DNA from: Dryocosmus kuriphilus | Taxonomy: Eukaryota > Arthropoda > Insecta > Hymenoptera > Cynipidae | Assembly: GCA_038277395.1 (NCBI GenBank) | Contig: CM076195.1 | Span: 158,195,911-158,259,910 of the forward strand | Length of the DNA stretch: 64,000 nucleotides | Direction of reading: 5' to 3' | Part shown: piece by piece, positions 62,522 to 64,000 of the stretch | Layout: each line of letters opens with the position of its first letter | Position numbering within the stretch: position 1 is the first letter of the stretch | Notes under the pieces: model-generated | Databases searched by the model: none | The model's input: only the letters and a program-made list of their open reading frames with translations | Told to the model about the DNA's origin: nothing | Position numbers and translations under genes: made by a program

Positions 62522-62839
62522 TGCAAAAGTTACCCGACTTGATCGGAGTGCCACCTGTTGGATTAGTTCATTTCCCCTCTCGGGCCGGATGGTAAGCGAA
62601 ACTACTACTGCATACACCTACACGTTCGTTGCAGAGGGCTGCCTTGTACTTGGATCATGGTATGATCACTGACAGCTTACATGGCTTACATATTGACATT
62701 TCAGTACGTTGCCAGAATTACGGAATACAATATTCTGATAGGTTAAGAAATGGAGGTAAATTCAAAACGAGATTTCATAGGCTATAATGTTTTTGTGTAC
62801 TACAAAATAAGAATGTTAGATATGCTGTAATAATAAGTT

Positions 62840-63590
62840 TTATGCCGAATTGTAAAAATTTAAATCAGTTATTTTGTTTAATTTATTATTTTCTTTCTTA
62901 ATGTATAACATTTCAACAAATAGTCTTTTATATAGGTTAGGTTCTTTATGAAGAATTTCTATGTCATCCCATTTTATAAAAGATTTATCTCCGTCATGTA
63001 CTGTATGAATGAGTTTAGCTATTTCTTTTTGATTTTTACTACAATGGTTTATATTGTTTTTGTGTTCGTCCCTTCTGGTTTGTAATGTTCTTTTTGTTTG
63101 ACCGATATACGAAGCGCCACAAGTACAGGTTATTTTATATACGACATTGTTTTGATTGAGTTTATTTATCGGATCTTTACCTTGTTTAATAAGAAGATTT
63201 AATTTTGAGTCAATTTTAAAAATAGTGTCGATATTGCATTTTTTGAATAGTCTGCGTAATTGAAATGATATGTCGGGATAATAATTAAAACGAATAAATG
63301 TTTTTTCAATTGGTCGTATGATATTATTATCAGTTATGTTGAGATGCCTTTTATTGTGAATTTGTAAAAGTCTAATTTTGATGTGTTTCTCAATAAACGG
63401 CATAGGGTAATTATTGAGCAATAACATTTTTTTAACTATTGATATATTTTCATTATGAAATTGTTTATCAGATAAAAGTATTGCTGAATCTACGATGTTT
63501 TTGATAATGGTTATTTTTTGAGAAATAGGATGATTCGAATAGAAATTTAAGAGTCTTCCTGAGAACGTTGGCTTCCTATAAGGTAGTTGA
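62840..63590 (-). mobile_element. second Penelope-like fragment, RT C-terminus plus GIY-YIG
   Basis: On the minus strand the frame opens with YRKPTFSGRLLNFYSNHPIS (end of the reverse transcriptase, near 63580-63520). It continues through SIVKKMLLLNNYPMPFIEKH, then RLFKKC, VVYKITCTCGASYIGQTKRT and LQTRRDEHKNNI (GIY-YIG core). It stops at 62840 after NFYNSA. The frame is intact over about 250 codons. The cysteine arrangement (TCTCG) and EH spacing differ from the 53.6-kb copy, so the two belong to different lineages. The 5' end is truncated, as usual for these retroelements. Confidence 0.85.
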
Positions 63591-64000
63591 CCCAGTCCTC
63601 GATAGGAACCCAGTAGTCGATAACTTCGACGAATAAAGTGAATTTATATTATTTTTTTTTTCATCATTTTATAGTAAAAAAAAAAGTTTGACATTCAGAA
63701 AGTATCAATTATCAAATATGAATTGTATTGCTAGTCTGTGCTCGCGCCATCTGTGAGAAAAAAATAATATTAGACTTCGATCTCGGATGCGACACGTCTC
63801 TCGATGGTTTTGTAAGCCGTCATGCTAGCGGACAACCAAGTTTCTATCGGCGTTTCTGCTATGGTAATTATTATTTTTTTCATGGCGTAAATTGATAACT
63901 GTGTTGAAATTTAATTGAAATGGGCAAAGTCAATAAGGTAAGATATAATTTATAATCGAAATACCTATTAAATCACATTATCGACAACCCCGTTTTCGTT
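63591..64000 (+). other. possible 5' end of a host gene
   Basis: GC content rises (GCTCGCGCCATCTG, CGATCTCGGATGCGACACGT, GCCGTCATGCTAGCGGAC). ATGGGCAAAGTCAATAAG at 63920-63937 (MGKVNK) is immediately followed by the donor GTAAGA. This could be a first coding exon of six codons with its 5' UTR upstream. The rest lies outside the window, so the call is tentative. Confidence 0.3.

Larger units (their letters stand above)
55791..62602 (+). mobile_element. P-element-like (THAP9 family) DNA transposon, ~6.8 kb
   Basis: Subterminal inverted repeats of ~80 bp bracket a complete transposase gene. The left (55791-55871) reads TTTCGCGTACCATCCGGCTC, then GAGAGGGGAATTTAAACTAA. The reverse complement of the right (62522-62602) reads TTTCGCTTACCATCCGGCCC, then GAGAGGGGAAATGAACTAAT. 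About four fifths of positions match. Outer tips and the 8-bp target duplication typical of P elements could not be defined. The transposase gene carries a frameshift, and its last intron holds other mobile elements, so the copy is probably inactive. Confidence 0.8.

Overview
This window reads as AT-rich, repeat-dominated nuclear DNA of an arthropod, most likely an insect. The genes have short exons with GT-AG introns. The sequence holds P-element/THAP9, mariner, Penelope-like and TTAA-flanked elements, long (TA)n runs, satellite arrays and one 500-N assembly gap. I see no bacterial gene, CRISPR array, rRNA or clear tRNA. The species cannot be fixed from sequence alone.

Layout. 1-11.2 kb is the main host-gene region. 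It has an unrecognised lysine/serine-rich gene, then a BLM-type RecQ helicase spread over five exons, then a second unrecognised gene whose last intron carries a decayed mariner. Every gene here shows frame damage, so this is either a decayed locus or sequence with homopolymer errors. 12.6-18.1 kb is a mosaic of local duplications, including two copies of a poly(A)-tailed, cloverleaf-like hairpin element and a GCTAGC palindrome array. 18.7-22.0 kb is a 3.4-kb foldback-like element: inverted arms lead into a GC-rich 75-bp minisatellite that flips orientation at its centre. 22.0-32.5 kb is satellite DNA. A 534-bp unit is present in seven copies, each with three internal submonomers, and a related 1.1-kb unit follows. 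A 1.1-kb element with long terminal inverted repeats (TIRs) and a 2-kb gene-bearing block are inserted in it.

33-37.2 kb holds the second copy of that 2-kb block. Its gene is followed by a tandem array of a 57-nt, phase 1-1 exon, each copy in its own ~453-bp repeat unit. 38.0-47.9 kb is a near-perfect 1.22-kb inverted repeat carrying the promoter and first exon of an acidic Ser/Asp/Glu-rich gene. It flanks that gene's further exons, a second foldback-like family (39.7-44.4 kb) and the assembly gap. 48-53 kb is small TIR elements and degenerate simple repeats, plus one minus-strand exon matching the C-terminus of TTF2/lodestar.

53.6-64 kb is mobile-element territory. There is a Penelope-like GIY-YIG fragment with a hammerhead-like 3' motif, a nearly complete 6.8-kb P-element/THAP9 transposon (seven exons, one frameshift, nested insertions in its last intron), and a second Penelope-like fragment on the minus strand. 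A possible host first exon lies at the right edge.

The least ordinary items are the amplified micro-exon gene, the two foldback architectures, the structured poly(A) repeat and the palindrome with a gene start in each arm.
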